A stretch of DNA of 64,000 nucleotides from Aquimarina pacifica (lineage in GTDB: Bacteria > Bacteroidota > Bacteroidia > Flavobacteriales > Flavobacteriaceae), in the NCBI RefSeq assembly GCF_000520955.1, contig NZ_JACC01000011.1, positions 1-64,000 on the forward strand, in the 5' to 3' direction. Shown here piece by piece: positions 37,422 through 47,900 of this stretch. The notes beneath the pieces were generated by a model. The model was given only the letters and a program-made list of their open reading frames with translations, made no database searches and was not told the origin of the DNA. The first letter of the stretch is position 1; every line of letters begins with the position of its first letter. The position numbers and the translations under genes were made by a program.

Positions 37422-40400
37422 TTATGAAACATTTAGAACTTCACGCTGTTGCTGTTGCTGATCTACAATGCGTCCAATAAGCCATATAAAAGGCTCCACT
37501 TGTCCTTTTAGCACACAGGTACCGTTACAAATACCATATAGCAATTCTTTTATATCAGATAACTTCAATGCCAAAAAAGCATCATTATTAGTAAAACGTA
37601 ATGAACAAAAAGGCAAATTAGAATCCTTATGAGGACCCCATGTCACATCTCCATCTTTGCAAACTATTGTAATTGGTTCTGATGGTTCGGGAATACTAAC
37701 TGATATAGAAAGGTTTGGAGTCGGAGCAGCAAATTTGCCCATCCATTTTTTTAGGTACAAAGAGAATGTACTGGCCCAAATTTCAAGATCAGATTTTGTT
37801 ATATTTAATTTACTTGTTTTACTCGCGATTACAGCGAACTGCTCATCTACCTCTCGTTCTGCTACGATAAGCGCTTCTATAGTTTTGTCTACATCTTCAA
37901 TAGTATGAGAAGCAGAACAAATAAATCTCAAGCGACCTTGTCCACTTTCTACTATCGGATAAGTCACCGCTGATGTCTGAATGCCTAATTTATACAACCT
38001 TTGCACTATTGCATAAAGCTTATCTTTATTACTAAAATGTGGTGTTACAATAGGGCCATCTCCTGTTCCTAAATCATACCCTGCATCCTCGAATCTTTTG
38101 CGCATATACCGAGTTGTATCCCACAACCGATCACGCAACCGATCATCAAAACGGAGTCGTCGTAATGCTGTGAGTGCTGCAGCCATATCGGCTGGACTAA
38201 CAGAGGCCTGAAAGATATAGGCCCTTGATGATGATTTCAAAAGGTCAATATGTTCTTGACTAGCAGCAACCACTCCACCAAGACTACCTAAGGCTTTACT
38301 GAGTGTTGTCATAATAAAATCTACCTCTTTGGTAACACCTTGAGCAGCACAAATGCCGGCTCCTCCTTTGCCATAGAAACCAAAAGAATGTGCTTCATCG
38401 ACGAGAACGAGTGCATTATATTTTTTTGCTGTACGCACAATTTCTGCGACTGGCGCAGCACCTTCTCCCATGCTATACACACCTTCTAATACCACTAGAA
38501 TAGTACGATAGGGTGACATTTCTGATTCAAGGACAGCTTTTAGATCAGCTACGTTGTTGTGTTTGAATGTTCGAAGAGTAGCTCCAGACAAACGAGCACC
38601 ATCCACAATAGATGCATGACATAATTGATCAATAACAACAATATCATTATTCCCTAGAAGCCCTGCAATGGCTCCAACATTGGCCGTATATCCCGTAGGA
38701 AAAAGACAAGCACTCGGTTTTCCTACTAAATTGGCAAATTCTTTTTCGAACTCTAGATGTTGATTAGTCATTCCTGATGCGGCAGCAGAGGTTCCCATTC
38801 CTGTTCCAAAACGTTCCAAAGCAATTGAGGCTTCCTTCATGACTTCCTTATCTCGGTTCAAACCAAGATAAAGATTAGTTGTCCATATAATTGCCTCTTT
38901 CTCTTCATCATTATAGGCATCCCCAACAATACCTCGGGTTGCACTTCCTGTTCGAAGTACCTTACTGTAAGGGTTTCTGCGATCATCATTCACCATGCGC
39001 AAGACTTCTTGAACAAGTTTACCCTTATCAGTAGCACTCCACGCAGAGGCTTTCGCAGCCTGAAATGTCGGATGACTAGACTGAATATGTGTCTGAAAAC
39101 TACCTAGTGAATCCTTATCCAAACTATAAGGTGTATTCATGGAGTGATGATCAAAACCATTCTCTAGCTTATTGATTATATAATTTGTTAATGTATTGGG
39201 GCTAGAATATTCAAAAATCGCCTGAGCTGGCAATTCTTGACCCAACACTTTTGTGAGCCTACTACTAAACTCTAATGTAGTTAATGAGTCTAGGCCAAGG
39301 TCATTAAATGAGTAATCTGGCACTACCTGTTTGGGGTTGTCTAAATTAAGCAGATAGGCCACTTCCTTCTGAATAATAGATAGTATTACTGCTTGTTTTT
39401 CATTGTCGGATCCTTTAAAATTCTTTATGAGAACACTATTGCTGCGGTCATTAACGGTATCAAAACTTGGGCTTTCTATTGCTTCATTTTGTTTACAGCT
39501 TATAGCTTCTGGGTTTGCAAGTTTCTTACGGTCAATTTTGTCATTAGGTAAAAGGGGGAACTCTTTTAGATATTTTACGACCTGTGGAACCATATACTTA
39601 GGTAATCGTTGTGATAAATAAGCTTTTACTTTTTCTTCTGTTACTGCTTTATTCTTACTGACTATATAAACCACTAATATTTTCTGACCAACACCACCTT
39701 CTACAGCGGCAGCAGCGGCAGCATCAATACCATCCATCAATTCAAGTATTGACTCAATCTCCTCAAGTTCAATCCGAAAACCTCTTATCTTTACTTGTTG
39801 GTCAACTCGACCAAGAAATTCGATCTCTCCATTACCTGTCCAGCAACATAAATCACCTGTTTTGTACAATCGATTATCAGGAATCAGATCGGTAGGTTTG
39901 ACATCTATAAAACGCTCTTTTGTAAGCTTTTCATCAAACAAATAACCACGAGCTAGTTTGCTCCCTGCAAGATATAATTCTCCAGAAACACCCATAGAAA
40001 CGGGCTTTAGCGTATCATCTAAAATATATGCACGTGAGTTCGGAACAGATCTACCAATCGTTACCATCTTGGTACCAAAAGGAATTTCGGCAATGGTTGA
40101 ATAAACAGTATCTTCAGTTGGACCGTAGGCATTTAATATCCTTAGATCTGGATTTTGTGCATGGATCTGTTCAACTAATGAACGTTTGAGTGCTTCACCT
40201 CCAAAAACGAGACATTGTATTCCAGTTGGCAATTTTTCGGTAGTAAGTAATGCTTGCATTGAGGATGCAACCATTACACATGTTCTAACCTGATCCAAAG
40301 CAGGAAGTTTGGTTAGTTCAAGCGCATTTTTTGCTAGTATTATAGTACCTCCTAGTGATAAAGTCCCCATAATTTCCATGACAGAGGTATCAAAACATAC

Positions 40401-41228
40401 TGAGGCACCCGCAAACATTCCCTTCAACTCTTCTTCACTAAATAGCTGACCCATTGATTCACTCATATGTACTATGCTCTTATGCTCAACGGCCACCCCT
40501 TTTGGTCTCCCTGTCGATCCCGAAGTATAGATAACATATGCTAAATCAGTGATCGATACTCGTCCCAAATTACCTGACTGATTACCTATTGTGTTGATCC
40601 AAACTAGTTCTTTAACTCGACTGCATAGGCTTGCAGCCTTATCACTATCTACAATAGCTGCCGCAGCACAAGAATGCTCTAACATATAATGTATCCTATC
40701 TTTCGGATATTCAGGGTCAAGCGGTACATATGCGCACCCTGCCTGCATCACACCTATTAAAACTGCGACTAGTTCCCAAGAACGATTCATGCATACCCCT
40801 ACCAATGAGCCGGGTTTTACACCACGGGATTCAAGTGCTACGGCAACCTCTTCTGCACGTTTTATCAGACTCCTATAATCTATTTTTGTATTACCATCAA
40901 TAATAGCCGTACGTTCTGGAGATCCTAACATTTGCTGTACAATCAAGTCACAAATCGTTATTTCTACATCAATACTGTTTTTCTGAGTCAATTCTTGCTC
41001 TATTAATTTTGGTAATTCCTGAATCAATACCTCATTCGTATCCTTTGCATATTTAACTCCTGAAGAGTTTACCTTCTTTTGTCTATTACTACTAGTAGCT
41101 TCAACATTCCTCAAATCTATATTCGAGTTGTATAATCTATCCTTATTGGTTAATGTTTTACTGAAAAATTGAGTTAGTTTATCCATGTTATTTCTTGTTT
41201 TTGCTAATGTAAAAAAGAGCATAAACAT
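37422..41228 (-). CDS. NRPS-like adenylation / carrier / alpha-oxoamine synthase / SCP2-like fusion
   Basis: A 1268-residue single-chain assembly enzyme (ATG at 41186 is an alternative start). The adenylation domain (about residues 90-575) shows [23 protein letters not shown], the [15 protein letters not shown] core and Lys in NDKIDRKKL. The carrier domain has LGLDSL with phosphopantetheine Ser648. The PLP-dependent alpha-oxoamine synthase domain (about 740-1125) has DEAHSFG (Asp944, His947) and PLP-Lys978 in TTLSKALGS. The tail (1150-1260) resembles an SCP2-type lipid-binding domain, tentatively. It would activate an amino acid, load it, and join it to another amino acid with loss of CO2, giving an alpha-aminoketone. 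Hand-read specificity residues: D, T, M, V, V, G, A, V, Y; substrate uncertain. Confidence 0.88.
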   Translation of the reverse strand: MFMLFFTLAKTRNNMDKLTQFFSKTLTNKDRLYNSNIDLRNVEATSSNRQKKVNSSGVKYAKDTNEVLIQELPKLIEQELTQKNSIDVEITICDLIVQQMLGSPERTAIIDGNTKIDYRSLIKRAEEVAVALESRGVKPGSLVGVCMNRSWELVAVLIGVMQAGCAYVPLDPEYPKDRIHYMLEHSCAAAAIVDSDKAASLCSRVKELVWINTIGNQSGNLGRVSITDLAYVIYTSGSTGRPKGVAVEHKSIVHMSESMGQLFSEEELKGMFAGASVCFDTSVMEIMGTLSLGGTIILAKNALELTKLPALDQVRTCVMVASSMQALLTTEKLPTGIQCLVFGGEALKRSLVEQIHAQNPDLRILNAYGPTEDTVYSTIAEIPFGTKMVTIGRSVPNSRAYILDDTLKPVSMGVSGELYLAGSKLARGYLFDEKLTKERFIDVKPTDLIPDNRLYKTGDLCCWTGNGEIEFLGRVDQQVKIRGFRIELEEIESILELMDGIDAAAAAAVEGGVGQKILVVYIVSKNKAVTEEKVKAYLSQRLPKYMVPQVVKYLKEFPLLPNDKIDRKKLANPEAISCKQNEAIESPSFDTVNDRSNSVLIKNFKGSDNEKQAVILSIIQKEVAYLLNLDNPKQVVPDYSFNDLGLDSLTTLEFSSRLTKVLGQELPAQAIFEYSSPNTLTNYIINKLENGFDHHSMNTPYSLDKDSLGSFQTHIQSSHPTFQAAKASAWSATDKGKLVQEVLRMVNDDRRNPYSKVLRTGSATRGIVGDAYNDEEKEAIIWTTNLYLGLNRDKEVMKEASIALERFGTGMGTSAAASGMTNQHLEFEKEFANLVGKPSACLFPTGYTANVGAIAGLLGNNDIVVIDQLCHASIVDGARLSGATLRTFKHNNVADLKAVLESEMSPYRTILVVLEGVYSMGEGAAPVAEIVRTAKKYNALVLVDEAHSFGFYGKGGAGICAAQGVTKEVDFIMTTLSKALGSLGGVVAASQEHIDLLKSSSRAYIFQASVSPADMAAALTALRRLRFDDRLRDRLWDTTRYMRKRFEDAGYDLGTGDGPIVTPHFSNKDKLYAIVQRLYKLGIQTSAVTYPIVESGQGRLRFICSASHTIEDVDKTIEALIVAEREVDEQFAVIASKTSKLNITKSDLEIWASTFSLYLKKWMGKFAAPTPNLSISVSIPEPSEPITIVCKDGDVTWGPHKDSNLPFCSLRFTNNDAFLALKLSDIKELLYGICNGTCVLKGQVEPFIWLIGRIVDQQQQQREVLNVS

Positions 41229-41371
41229 GGATCATAAAAATGAAGTGTACAATAAGTGCACTCACTGAAACCAATTGTTAAAAAAAAGTAGACAAGTAGT
41301 AGACAAGAAACTATTAAAAATCTAATGGTGAGATATTTAAATTTTATTGTTTTTTATGATTTTTATAAGCA

Positions 41372-42715
41372 CTACACTTTTAGACTAGTAAAGTATTCTT
41401 TTGCTCTCTTATTTACTTTTGGAGCAAGAATCAAGGTAGAAATTACGGTTGGAATTGCCATCAGAGCGAAAGCACTGTCTATAAGATTTATTGCAAACTC
41501 TATTTTGACCACTGCAGAAACAACAATTGAGGCTATATAGACGACATTGTAATAGTTTCCAAATTTTGGTTTTGTCAAAAACCCTAAACATACAATACCA
41601 TAATAAGAATATGAAAACAACGTAGAAAATGCAAAAACCAGTACCATTATCATAACCAGAATATCTCCTAATCCATAAGGCAAAACAGAGTTAAATGCAT
41701 CTAATGTTAAGGTAATCCCATTACTATCGGTATGCTGCCATACTCCCGTTGATAGAATCGCCAGAGCGGTTAATGTACAAACTAGCAGTGTATCAATTGC
41801 TGGACCAATCATGGCGACCAATCCTTCTCTAATAGGTTCATTTGTTTTTGCGATACCATGCATCATGGGTGCTGTACCAATACCTGCTTCGTTAGAAAAC
41901 GCTGCTCTTTTTACTCCGGTTTTTATCAAATATCCCAAAGCACCTCCTGCAACTGCTTTTCCTGAAAATGCATCAGAGAAAATCAACATAAACATATCTG
42001 GGATTTTTTCTAATTGTAGTAGTAAAACAACAATCACAGTCACAAAATATAGCATGACCATTGCAGGCACTAATTTACCCGCCACATTCCCAATTCTTTT
42101 GATGCCTCCAAAAATTACTAATGAAGCTATGCCTGCCAAGAAAAGGCCTATATACAAACGATCACTATCATCCCACGCTAATACATCTATCAATGTTTGG
42201 GTAAGTTGATTCGCAGTAAATGCAGGGATTGTTCCTACTAACCCCGCCAATGCAAAAAGAACGGCCAAGGGTTTCCATGTGGTTCCCAGGCCATTCATAA
42301 TAACATACATAGGACCACCCAGTACACTTCCCTTATCATCCTCTGATCTATACATCACTGCCAAAGAACAGGTATAAAACTTCGTTGCCATCCCTATAAA
42401 AGCACTAATCCACATCCAAAAAATGGCTCCTGGTCCACCAGAAATAATTGCTACAGCTACACCACTTATATTACCCATACCTACAGTAGCTGCTAATGCA
42501 GATGACAAAGCCTGAAAATGGCTTAGTTGACCTGGATTTTTTGGGTCATCATATTTTCCTATAAGTATTTGAATGGCATGTTTGAAATAAAAGAAAGGTA
42601 CACATTTCGAATATAGAAGTAAAAACAAACCGCCTCCTATTAAAAGGACCAATAAAGGCCAATCCCACACCCAAGAACTAAAATAAGCAATACTCTCTTC
42701 TATTGTCTTGAACAT
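41372..42715 (-). CDS. Sodium:alanine symporter family (AGCS) transporter
   Basis: A 447-residue inner-membrane transporter with about 11 predicted helices. The AGCS signatures are present: GMGNISGVAVAIISGGPGAI, the FSNEAGIGTAPMMHG motif (near residues 273-287) and a C-terminal SYSYYGIVCLGFL segment. It imports alanine or glycine with sodium. It begins 36 bases after the AAA ATPase gene ends, on the same strand, and lies upstream of the A-T-oxoamine synthase gene (143 bases to its start). It could supply an amino acid substrate to that enzyme, or simply be downstream read-through of the injection-system operon. Confidence 0.92.
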   Translation of the reverse strand: MFKTIEESIAYFSSWVWDWPLLVLLIGGGLFLLLYSKCVPFFYFKHAIQILIGKYDDPKNPGQLSHFQALSSALAATVGMGNISGVAVAIISGGPGAIFWMWISAFIGMATKFYTCSLAVMYRSEDDKGSVLGGPMYVIMNGLGTTWKPLAVLFALAGLVGTIPAFTANQLTQTLIDVLAWDDSDRLYIGLFLAGIASLVIFGGIKRIGNVAGKLVPAMVMLYFVTVIVVLLLQLEKIPDMFMLIFSDAFSGKAVAGGALGYLIKTGVKRAAFSNEAGIGTAPMMHGIAKTNEPIREGLVAMIGPAIDTLLVCTLTALAILSTGVWQHTDSNGITLTLDAFNSVLPYGLGDILVMIMVLVFAFSTLFSYSYYGIVCLGFLTKPKFGNYYNVVYIASIVVSAVVKIEFAINLIDSAFALMAIPTVISTLILAPKVNKRAKEYFTSLKV

Positions 42716-42751
42716 AAATAATTCCTGTCTTTATTCACTAAATATTAAAAA

Positions 42752-44107
42752 TCAAATAGTAATTGTCTTTCCTTCTTTAGTATATTCTTTCTTGAGCCCT
42801 TCAAGAATATAATTTCGCTGAATTTTATCCTGTTTTTTGGCAATCGTTTTTAAACAGGCATACTGTGCTATATTTACAATATTAGCTCCTGTGATTGCAT
42901 ATTTTCGAGCCAAATCTTCGAGAGAAACATCGTTATCAACGGCTATATTCTGGGGCAATATTTTCTGCCATAATTGTAATCGTTCTTGCACCCCCGGAGG
43001 TTTAAACTCAATTATAGACTGAAACCTTCTCGTAAAAGCAGCATCAATATTTGTTTTAAAATTAGATGCCAAAATCACTAATCCCGGATGGGCTTCTATT
43101 CGTTGTAAAAGATACGATACTTCTTGATTCGCATATTTATCATGTGCATCTCTTACATTTGTACGTTTACCAAATATTGCGTCTGCTTCATCAAAAAACA
43201 GGATCCAGTCTTTATTTATAGCTTTGTCAAATAGGGAAGATAGGTTTTTTTCGGTTTCACCTATATATTTAGAAACCACCATCGACAAATCTATTCGATA
43301 CACATCTCTGCCTGTGTATTTACCCAATAAACCTGCTGTTAAAGTTTTTCCGGTGCCAGGAGGTCCATAAAACATGACTCTATATCCTGGTTTTATATTA
43401 TTTTTCATATTCCAGTCATTCATGAGTACTTCATTATGGCTCAACCAAGTTTCTATTTCCTGTATTTGATCCAATGTTTTTTCTTGAAGCACAAGATCTT
43501 CCCATTTTAATGCTGTTGTAATCAGACTGGCGGGGAAACTTTGACTTAATTTAGGTTTCGAAACTTTTCCTGTAGTCAAAAGAGATAGGTATTCATCATC
43601 AACAAATAGTCTCCCACTCATTTTAGGTTCTCCTATGGGTACCTGTTCTAAATACACTATTTGTTCCTTAAAGAGTATAGAACCGGACTCAATATAATCT
43701 AATAATGTCATGCGATCATCTAAATGATTTCCCGCCAAAACATACAAAATTGTTTCTCCTGTAGGAATTATACCTCTGTGATATTTACCCGTCGCCCCCC
43801 CAAAGGCAATAAATTGTCCTCCATCTGGAAAAAAAACAGTAATTATTTGTTGTAACAAAGATGGATTTATATGAGGAACTAATGCCAAAAGCAATATGAT
43901 TACTTCTGCTTCTGATAACTTGGTAGAAACAATAAATTGAGCAATGGGTGATGTGGCAGCATCCAAATGTAATTCAGGAAGCTTAGTTGTTTTAATTTTG
44001 AACTCACTATTGAGTCTATAAGTAATATAATCTTCTAAATACTGAAACAGCATCTGGATTTCGGTTGAATGAATGGTATTAGCTGTTGCTGTATTTGACA
44101 TAAGCAT
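42752..44107 (-). CDS. CIS-associated AAA ATPase
   Basis: A 451-residue AAA-family ATPase of the kind found in extracellular contractile injection system loci (counterpart of Afp15/Pvc15). A helical N-terminal region (about residues 1-200) precedes the AAA module (about 215-440). Walker A is GPPGTGKT (248-255), Walker B is FFDEADAIFG (Asp306-Glu307), the sensor is LASNFKTNID and the Arg finger region is FTRRFQS. In Photorhabdus and Serratia systems the ATPase is needed for effector loading or particle assembly. Its start overlaps the end of the muramidase gene by 29 bases, showing translational coupling. Confidence 0.9.
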   Translation of the reverse strand: MLMSNTATANTIHSTEIQMLFQYLEDYITYRLNSEFKIKTTKLPELHLDAATSPIAQFIVSTKLSEAEVIILLLALVPHINPSLLQQIITVFFPDGGQFIAFGGATGKYHRGIIPTGETILYVLAGNHLDDRMTLLDYIESGSILFKEQIVYLEQVPIGEPKMSGRLFVDDEYLSLLTTGKVSKPKLSQSFPASLITTALKWEDLVLQEKTLDQIQEIETWLSHNEVLMNDWNMKNNIKPGYRVMFYGPPGTGKTLTAGLLGKYTGRDVYRIDLSMVVSKYIGETEKNLSSLFDKAINKDWILFFDEADAIFGKRTNVRDAHDKYANQEVSYLLQRIEAHPGLVILASNFKTNIDAAFTRRFQSIIEFKPPGVQERLQLWQKILPQNIAVDNDVSLEDLARKYAITGANIVNIAQYACLKTIAKKQDKIQRNYILEGLKKEYTKEGKTITI

Positions 44108-44921
44108 TTTTTAATTTGGTATCATATTTATTCTTTTTATACCCGGGGCCATTGTATCCATGTGCAAATCGAGCCCAATTTTTTTCTTTGATCCAGTCTA
44201 ATAATTTTTTTCCCTTAAAACTGGTAGTCTCTATAAATTTACCAAAAGCTTTGAGATGTTCGTGTTCATTTTTATGCATTTTTGAAACAAATTCATCTAT
44301 AGAGGCATATCCAAGGTTCTTATAATGAAATCCCATAATCTGAAAAGATCCCCAGGAAGCAGAAGAATATGCAGCTTCGTGAAATTCTTTCTGAGTGGAT
44401 ATCTCTGCTGCTTTTTTAAGGCGGTCATGTTCTCCTGCTCCTCCTTTATAGTGAATCTTTGTCCATTTTTTGTAGAGTACATCTTTGGTAGCACTAGAAA
44501 CAAACTGAGCGGGATTTACACCTCTCTTATCCAATTCTCTCCAAAAAATATGGCCTTCAAACAAAATTCTTGGTCTTCCGTCTACCAAAAAACCCTTACC
44601 ACTACTTTCTATCTCATTGACTGCCTTTACCATAGCCAGCTCAAGACCAAATTGATTTGCAAAATCCTTAACATCTTGTTCTGACAATAGTTTTGTGTTA
44701 AAGGCAATAGCATTATCCTGAACTTCTATAAGTTTTAACCAAGTTTTTATTCCCACAATACCATCAATCACCAAATTATGTTTCTTTTGAAAGTCTTTTA
44801 CAGCAGCATCTGTATCTCTTCCAAAATAATTAGACACATACACTGTATATCCCAACTGTGTAAGAATTTCTTCTAAATAATGAACGTCTTCTCCTCGTGA
44901 ACGATAGCGTATTGTTTTCAT
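44079..44921 (-). CDS. Peptidoglycan-binding N-acetylmuramidase
   Basis: A 280-residue lytic enzyme. The N-terminal peptidoglycan-binding domain (about residues 8-66, RYRSRGEDVHYLEEILTQLGY, VIDGIVGIKTW) is followed by a DUF3380-type N-acetylmuramidase (about 80-278). The likely catalytic acid is Glu105 in VNEIESSGKGF, with further family blocks PRILFEGHIFWREL, AAYSSASWGSFQIMGFHYKNLGY and HGYNGPGYKKN. There is no signal peptide. It therefore probably works as part of the particle (cell-wall piercing) or at lysis-based release, not as a normally secreted enzyme. It is coupled to the AAA ATPase gene by overlap. Confidence 0.9.
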   Translation of the reverse strand: MKTIRYRSRGEDVHYLEEILTQLGYTVYVSNYFGRDTDAAVKDFQKKHNLVIDGIVGIKTWLKLIEVQDNAIAFNTKLLSEQDVKDFANQFGLELAMVKAVNEIESSGKGFLVDGRPRILFEGHIFWRELDKRGVNPAQFVSSATKDVLYKKWTKIHYKGGAGEHDRLKKAAEISTQKEFHEAAYSSASWGSFQIMGFHYKNLGYASIDEFVSKMHKNEHEHLKAFGKFIETTSFKGKKLLDWIKEKNWARFAHGYNGPGYKKNKYDTKLKNAYVKYSNS

Positions 44922-44972
44922 AGTTTTATTTGTTATTCTATAGTATTCAAAAATTAATTATCATCCACTCCA

Positions 44973-47900
44973 CTACTCAATGGATCGTCTTATGTTTAAA
45001 GATGCTTCATAAGACTCACAAAACTTATCTATAATTACTAATTTCACGGTTACATTAAAATCAAAATCTGTAGTACTATATATGTGTCCTATTTGACTTT
45101 CATTGCCTTCATGAGTGCTTCCATCTCCAAAATCCCACCTGTAGGTATATTCATTATCGTCTTCTTCACTTGAATAGAAGGTAAAACGAATTTTCCATAA
45201 ACTATTTGGTCCACTTCCTATTACTGGCCCTTCTGTAACAAGCACCCCTTCTTCAATAAAGCTGTCAGAGCGTATTACGGCTCGGGGTTTTTCATATACG
45301 GTTATAGTATTTGTAACAACTTGACCATCTACCGTAAATTCTATAGGTATATTAAATGTAGTAAATGTTCCTGCTGTAAATAATAGTTCATTAATACCTA
45401 CTGTCATTCCTTTTACCTCGGTAACTGGTTTTACTTCTGCCTTGTCTGGTGTTGTTTCGAATGGTACACTTTCTGGTAGTATTGCCTCGTTATATGTATC
45501 TAAACAGAGTGTTTCTGGTATTTTTAAGGATACTTCTTCGGCAGGTTCATCAAAAACAATATTTATTGCTTCTTTTATTGAACCACAAATCAATTTTTCT
45601 GATATTACTGCAACATTTACAGTTCTATTTGTAAAGCTTTCGAGGTCTGTATATAGATATTCCTGTACGAGTGTATCTCCTCTAAACACAGGTTCTTCGT
45701 CTCCAAAATTCCATAATAACGCTACAGGTTCTTCTAGATAATCACCGCTCAACTTAAACTGTACATTAGCCTCTGTATATTCGGCGTTATAAGTAATATT
45801 TTCTACAACTAATCTTACATTTTCTATTGTTCTGCCAACAATTAAGGTTGCTTCTGTTGCGAAACCATCAACAGTAAATTCTATCACCTCTCCAAAAGCT
45901 TCGAATTCTTTTGGGTTGATAAAAATACTTCGTTCATCAATAGTTAACCCTGCATATACTTGCATCCCTGCAGTATCAATACTACCATCTTCAGGTTCTA
46001 GTACAATGGCATTCACTACTTCTATACAACCTACAGAATTATCTAAAATCTGTTTGAGATTTCTCAAAAACTCTCCTAATTGCTCAAAACTATTAAATGT
46101 GCCATAATCAGCTGTTTCAATGGTGCTGAAACTGTCATCTATTTCAATAGGAACTCTATCAAGAATAGTGTCTCTAAGGTATCCGGGCAAATCATTTCCA
46201 TAGCCTCCGGCTGCTACATCGGGATCGGTTAGTGCATAGAAAAAGATATGAGAGCGTTCATTAAGACTAGCCACTCGTTCCTTAATGCGTTCTGGATCAA
46301 TTAACTGAATCCCATCTGTAATAAGGATCACAATATCGGGATTCGTTTGTAACCCATTTGTTATCCCCGGAAGATCATTTACCAAATACCCAATACTACT
46401 CGACCAATAATCAGCACCCGAAGAAATTTGTCCGTTTCTATAATTTTCGATCCAATTTGTAAACAAACTCTTGGTGCTCGTAGTTACTTGAGTTTCTTCA
46501 ATTATTCGCAACGGTGCTTCATCATCATTATTGCTCATATTTAATAATGTGATCAGGTTATTGGTTCCTTCCTGATCATCTATAAACAATGTTAATCCAT
46601 CCTGGATTTGGGTGATCTCTTCGTTTCTAATAGAACCTGATTCATCAACAATAACTGCAATATGAATAGGAAGATCACAATCAGATGGTGTAACACATAT
46701 CTCATTTCTATCCAGTTCTAGTTCTATTACTATTGGATCATCTAGAGTAATCGGATCCAAGAGTATCGTATTCTCACAGAATGCTGTGGTTACTCTAAGG
46801 GATGGAGTAATTGTTTTTGGGGCTGTTTCTGGAGGATTATCATATGTTCTAAGCACCTGGCTCATCCCGTTGGGAATATCGTTCCCTACAGTACCATCGC
46901 CAAAATCCCATTCGTATGTTTCTATTTCATCGATATGAGAGCCCGAAACAGTATAAGTCACTGTGGCAACTGTTTTATAAGGATTATCATAGTTAACATT
47001 CGTTGTTATTATTGGTTCAGGTTTGCGATGAATTGTAATTTCTGCTTCGGTATCCTGATTATTTACTTCAAATTTTATTAAGGTCCCTATTAATTCTGGA
47101 CTGACCTGATTGGGATCAAAAAACGATTGCCCATTTTCATCTCTTATAATTCCTGCACTTAAACCTACAGGGATTATAGCCGTCACAAAACCATCTGGTG
47201 GAGTAACATTAAAAGGAATTGGCTCTGTATCATGACCAAAACACAGTGTATTTACAGGCAACTCTAATGCTAATACACTTTCATCACAACATAAATAAGG
47301 AACCATAAAATCTGCTATAACCGGTTCTTCTAAAATTGTTTCTCCTTCTCCCTCGAATCCAATATAATTTTCTAAAAATACCACAACAAAAGTTCCGCGA
47401 GGAGACACTCCGGCTTTATGTTCTAATCCTGAACGCTTATTAAGATAGTATTGTGTATAGTCCTCTTGTTCGATAATATTCTCAGAAACGCCTAAGGCAA
47501 CAATATTAAACGATATTCCTTTTTTACTTTTAATAGTTTTTAGTTCACTAATCACATTTTTATAATTCCTACCTTGATGTCCTTCTATTCTATAAAAATT
47601 GGTGTCGATTGATAGATTTAGAGGGTTCTTATAGGCTAATAAAGTATCATGATATCCGATATTAAATGCCTCTCTATTTTTTGATGTTTTATCAAAATCC
47701 CAAACCTTTAATAAATGTGTGTCTACCTGACTATAAAATGGAATCGCTTTTTCTCCTAATCTAGCAAGATCCAACGAAGGTGTGATTTTAATTATATCGT
47801 AATTGGGATGATAATTTTCTAATTGTTTAACTGCTCTAAAAAGTAAACTTTTTAGTCGTTGTTCGGGTTGATGAATATCAAAGCATATAGGTATATCTTC

